A stretch of 7,325 nt of DNA from assembly GCA_027067015.1 (NCBI GenBank), contig JAMOMS010000232.1:1-7325 (forward strand), in the 5' to 3' direction. The position numbers and the translations under genes are program-made. The notes under the pieces are model-generated. The model made no database searches. It had not been told where the DNA came from and was given only the letters and a program-made list of their open reading frames with translations. Below are positions 5,930 to 7,325 of the stretch, piece after piece (position 1 is the stretch's first letter; each line of letters opens with the position of its first letter). Origin of the DNA: Campylobacterales bacterium (GTDB lineage Bacteria; Campylobacterota; Campylobacteria; Campylobacterales; Hydrogenimonadaceae).

Positions 5930-7228
5930 ATGCGAAAAATAGTGCTCTTCATTACCCTTCTACTGTCGGTTTTTGGCGCCTCTCAAAGAGATTTTACGCT
6001 CTACAAACGCCACGGATCGCCCGATAGCCCCACCCTTCTTGTTTTTGGCGGTATCCACGGCAACGAACCGGGCGGATACTTCGCCCCGGCTCTATTGGTT
6101 CAACACTACCGCATCGAAAAAGGAAGCCTCTGGATTGCCCCCAACCTCAATTTTGAGAGCATCTTGCGATTTCGCCGGGGCTATTTTGGCGACATGAACC
6201 GAAAATTTGCCACTATCAAACCAAACGACCCGGACAAAAAGACGGTAGAGCGCATCAAAAAGCTGATTCTTGATCCCAAAGTGGATCTTATTCTCAATCT
6301 CCATGACGGCCACGGCTTTTACCGTAACGAGTGGAAAAACGCCATCTTCAACCCCAGGGCCTGGGGACAGGCCTGCATTATCGACCAAAAAAGCATCGGC
6401 AACACGCGTTTTGGCAATCTTGATGAGCTTGCCCAGCGCGTCTCTATGCGATTGAACCATAAACTTTTCAAAAATCACCACATCTTCAACGTCAAAAATA
6501 CCGAAACCAAGATGAAAGATGAGCAGATGCGTCTTTCGCTCACCTACTTCGCCATCACCCACGGCAAACCGGCCATGGCCATTGAGACCAGTAAAAATAT
6601 CACCGACGTGGCCATGAAGGTGCTCTACCAACTGCGGGCCATTGAAGCGTTCATGGATGAGATGGGTATCAAATACTCAAGAGATTTTGATCTTAATCTT
6701 GCCACCATCAAAAAACTTCTTAAAGTGTACGGTTCTGTCGTGATTAACGGCAATATCCTCATTCCCCTTGACGGTGTTGACAAAATCCTAAGAAATATCC
6801 CGCTTTCGCGCCAAAACAACCGCCTGACCCGTGCCGACCACCCCCTGGCCGCCCTGAAACAAAACGGCAACCACTACGATCTGATGATCGGCCCCAATAA
6901 AATCACCACCCTCTACCCCGCCTACATTCCGGCCAAAACCGTTTTGCCAAATGTCCGTGTTGAAGCCGACGGCAAACAAAAAACGCTCAAGGTGCCCGGG
7001 CGCTTTACCTTTCAAAAACGTTTTGCCGTGCATGCCCCCGAAGGGATCCGTGTCAACGTCATCGGCTTTGCGAAAAAAGGGGTACGCAATGAAAACAATA
7101 TTGAGATCCATGCCGCCAAACTTCTGCCCAAATACGCCATGGACCAAGAAAACCGGCTCTTTCGGGTTGAGTTTTACGAAGGCAAATTTTTCCGCGGCAT
7201 GATCATTGCCGAAAAGGCAAAAGAGTGA
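5930..7228 (+). CDS. pgp1: Zinc D,L-carboxypeptidase controlling cell shape, Csd4/Pgp1-like
   Basis: This 432-residue periplasmic zinc carboxypeptidase has a signal peptide (about 1-18). The catalytic domain comes first and is followed by two beta-rich domains (about 245-330 and 340-432), as in H. pylori Csd4 (438 residues). Zinc ligands are His43 and Glu46 in G-G-I-H-G-N-E-P-G-G and His125 in L-N-L-H-D-G-H-G. Asn90/Arg91 (D-M-N-R-K-F) should bind the substrate carboxylate, and Glu219 (A-I-E-T-S-K-N) is the general base. With a constant offset of three these map to Csd4 positions 46, 49, 128, 93/94 and 222. The enzyme should cut L-Ala-D-Glu-mDAP tripeptides to dipeptides, releasing meso-diaminopimelate, which generates helical shape. 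It starts 5 bases after pgp2, whose product is its substrate. The odd feature is His43, where Csd4 has Gln46. Confidence 0.93.
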   Translation: MRKIVLFITLLLSVFGASQRDFTLYKRHGSPDSPTLLVFGGIHGNEPGGYFAPALLVQHYRIEKGSLWIAPNLNFESILRFRRGYFGDMNRKFATIKPNDPDKKTVERIKKLILDPKVDLILNLHDGHGFYRNEWKNAIFNPRAWGQACIIDQKSIGNTRFGNLDELAQRVSMRLNHKLFKNHHIFNVKNTETKMKDEQMRLSLTYFAITHGKPAMAIETSKNITDVAMKVLYQLRAIEAFMDEMGIKYSRDFDLNLATIKKLLKVYGSVVINGNILIPLDGVDKILRNIPLSRQNNRLTRADHPLAALKQNGNHYDLMIGPNKITTLYPAYIPAKTVLPNVRVEADGKQKTLKVPGRFTFQKRFAVHAPEGIRVNVIGFAKKGVRNENNIEIHAAKLLPKYAMDQENRLFRVEFYEGKFFRGMIIAEKAKE

Positions 7229-7325
7229 ACCTCACCTTCGGCCCCGTTCCCTCCCGCCGTTTCGGACTCTCTTTGGGGCTGGATTTAAGCCCTGACAAAA
7301 AGCGTTGTAACTACGATTGCCTCTA
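7225..7325 (+). CDS. Radical SAM protein, COG0731-like, N-terminal part (runs off the window)
   Basis: A GTG start at 7225 overlaps the pgp1 stop (GTGA) and has AAAAGG at 7212-7217. The 33 complete codons give F-G-P-V-P-S-R-R near residue 5, then G-L-S-L-G-L-D-L, then C28-N-Y-D-C32-L followed by TA at the window edge. This opening is typical of radical SAM proteins related to COG0731 (wyosine-synthase-like, function unproven in bacteria). Cys28 and Cys32 are the first two ligands of the CxxxCxxC iron-sulfur cluster; the third would lie just beyond the edge. Substrate and role cannot be read from this fragment. The overlap suggests it is the last visible member of the asd operon. Confidence 0.78.
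   Translation, partial: MNLTFGPVPSRRFGLSLGLDLSPDKKRCNYDCL

Overview
The window is about 7.3 kb of densely coding DNA. Every supported gene lies on the + strand and the longest gap between genes is about 70 bases. It reads as chromosomal core from a flagellated member of the Campylobacterota (epsilonproteobacteria). The evidence is the order gyrA-flgP-flgQ-flgR-asd, which from memory matches Campylobacter jejuni Cj1027c-Cj1023c, an FlgR of the Helicobacter type without a DNA-binding domain, and close homologues of the cell-shape enzymes Csd6/Pgp2 and Csd4/Pgp1. Base composition looks clearly more GC-rich than Campylobacter or Helicobacter. That suggests a free-living lineage such as Sulfurovum, Nitratifractor or relatives, but the lineage is inference.

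Region 1 (1-2333) is the motility block. The last 37 codons of a probable gyrA are followed by flgP, an outer-membrane lipoprotein of the flagellar basal disk. flgQ overlaps its end and encodes a small secreted partner of FlgP. flgR follows and encodes a sigma-54-dependent response regulator that ends right after its AAA+ domain. Between flgQ and flgR lies a perfect five-copy array of a 7-bp unit that contains the flgQ stop codon. With three copies instead of five, flgQ would read on for 20 more codons and stop in an ATGA overlap with the flgR start. This is the most unusual regulatory-looking structure in the window.

Region 2 (2334-7325) looks like one long operon behind a clear TATAAT promoter: asd, a UPF0114/YqhA membrane protein, hemE, pgp2 (csd6-like), pgp1 (csd4-like) and the start of a radical SAM gene. 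Every junction overlaps or has a gap of only 5 bases. asd leads towards lysine and meso-diaminopimelate. Pgp2 and Pgp1 act one after the other on peptidoglycan stem peptides (tetra- to tri- to dipeptide), and the last step releases meso-diaminopimelate. The operon therefore joins supply of the cross-linking residue to the trimming that sets helical cell shape, with one haem-pathway enzyme between them. The Pgp1 homologue has His where H. pylori Csd4 has its well-known Gln zinc ligand.

I found no tRNA, rRNA, CRISPR array, insertion sequence or convincing intrinsic terminator. No wholly new system is evident. The strongest leads are the heptamer switch at flgQ/flgR, the natural His zinc ligand in Pgp1, and the pairing of pgp2 with pgp1 in one operon.
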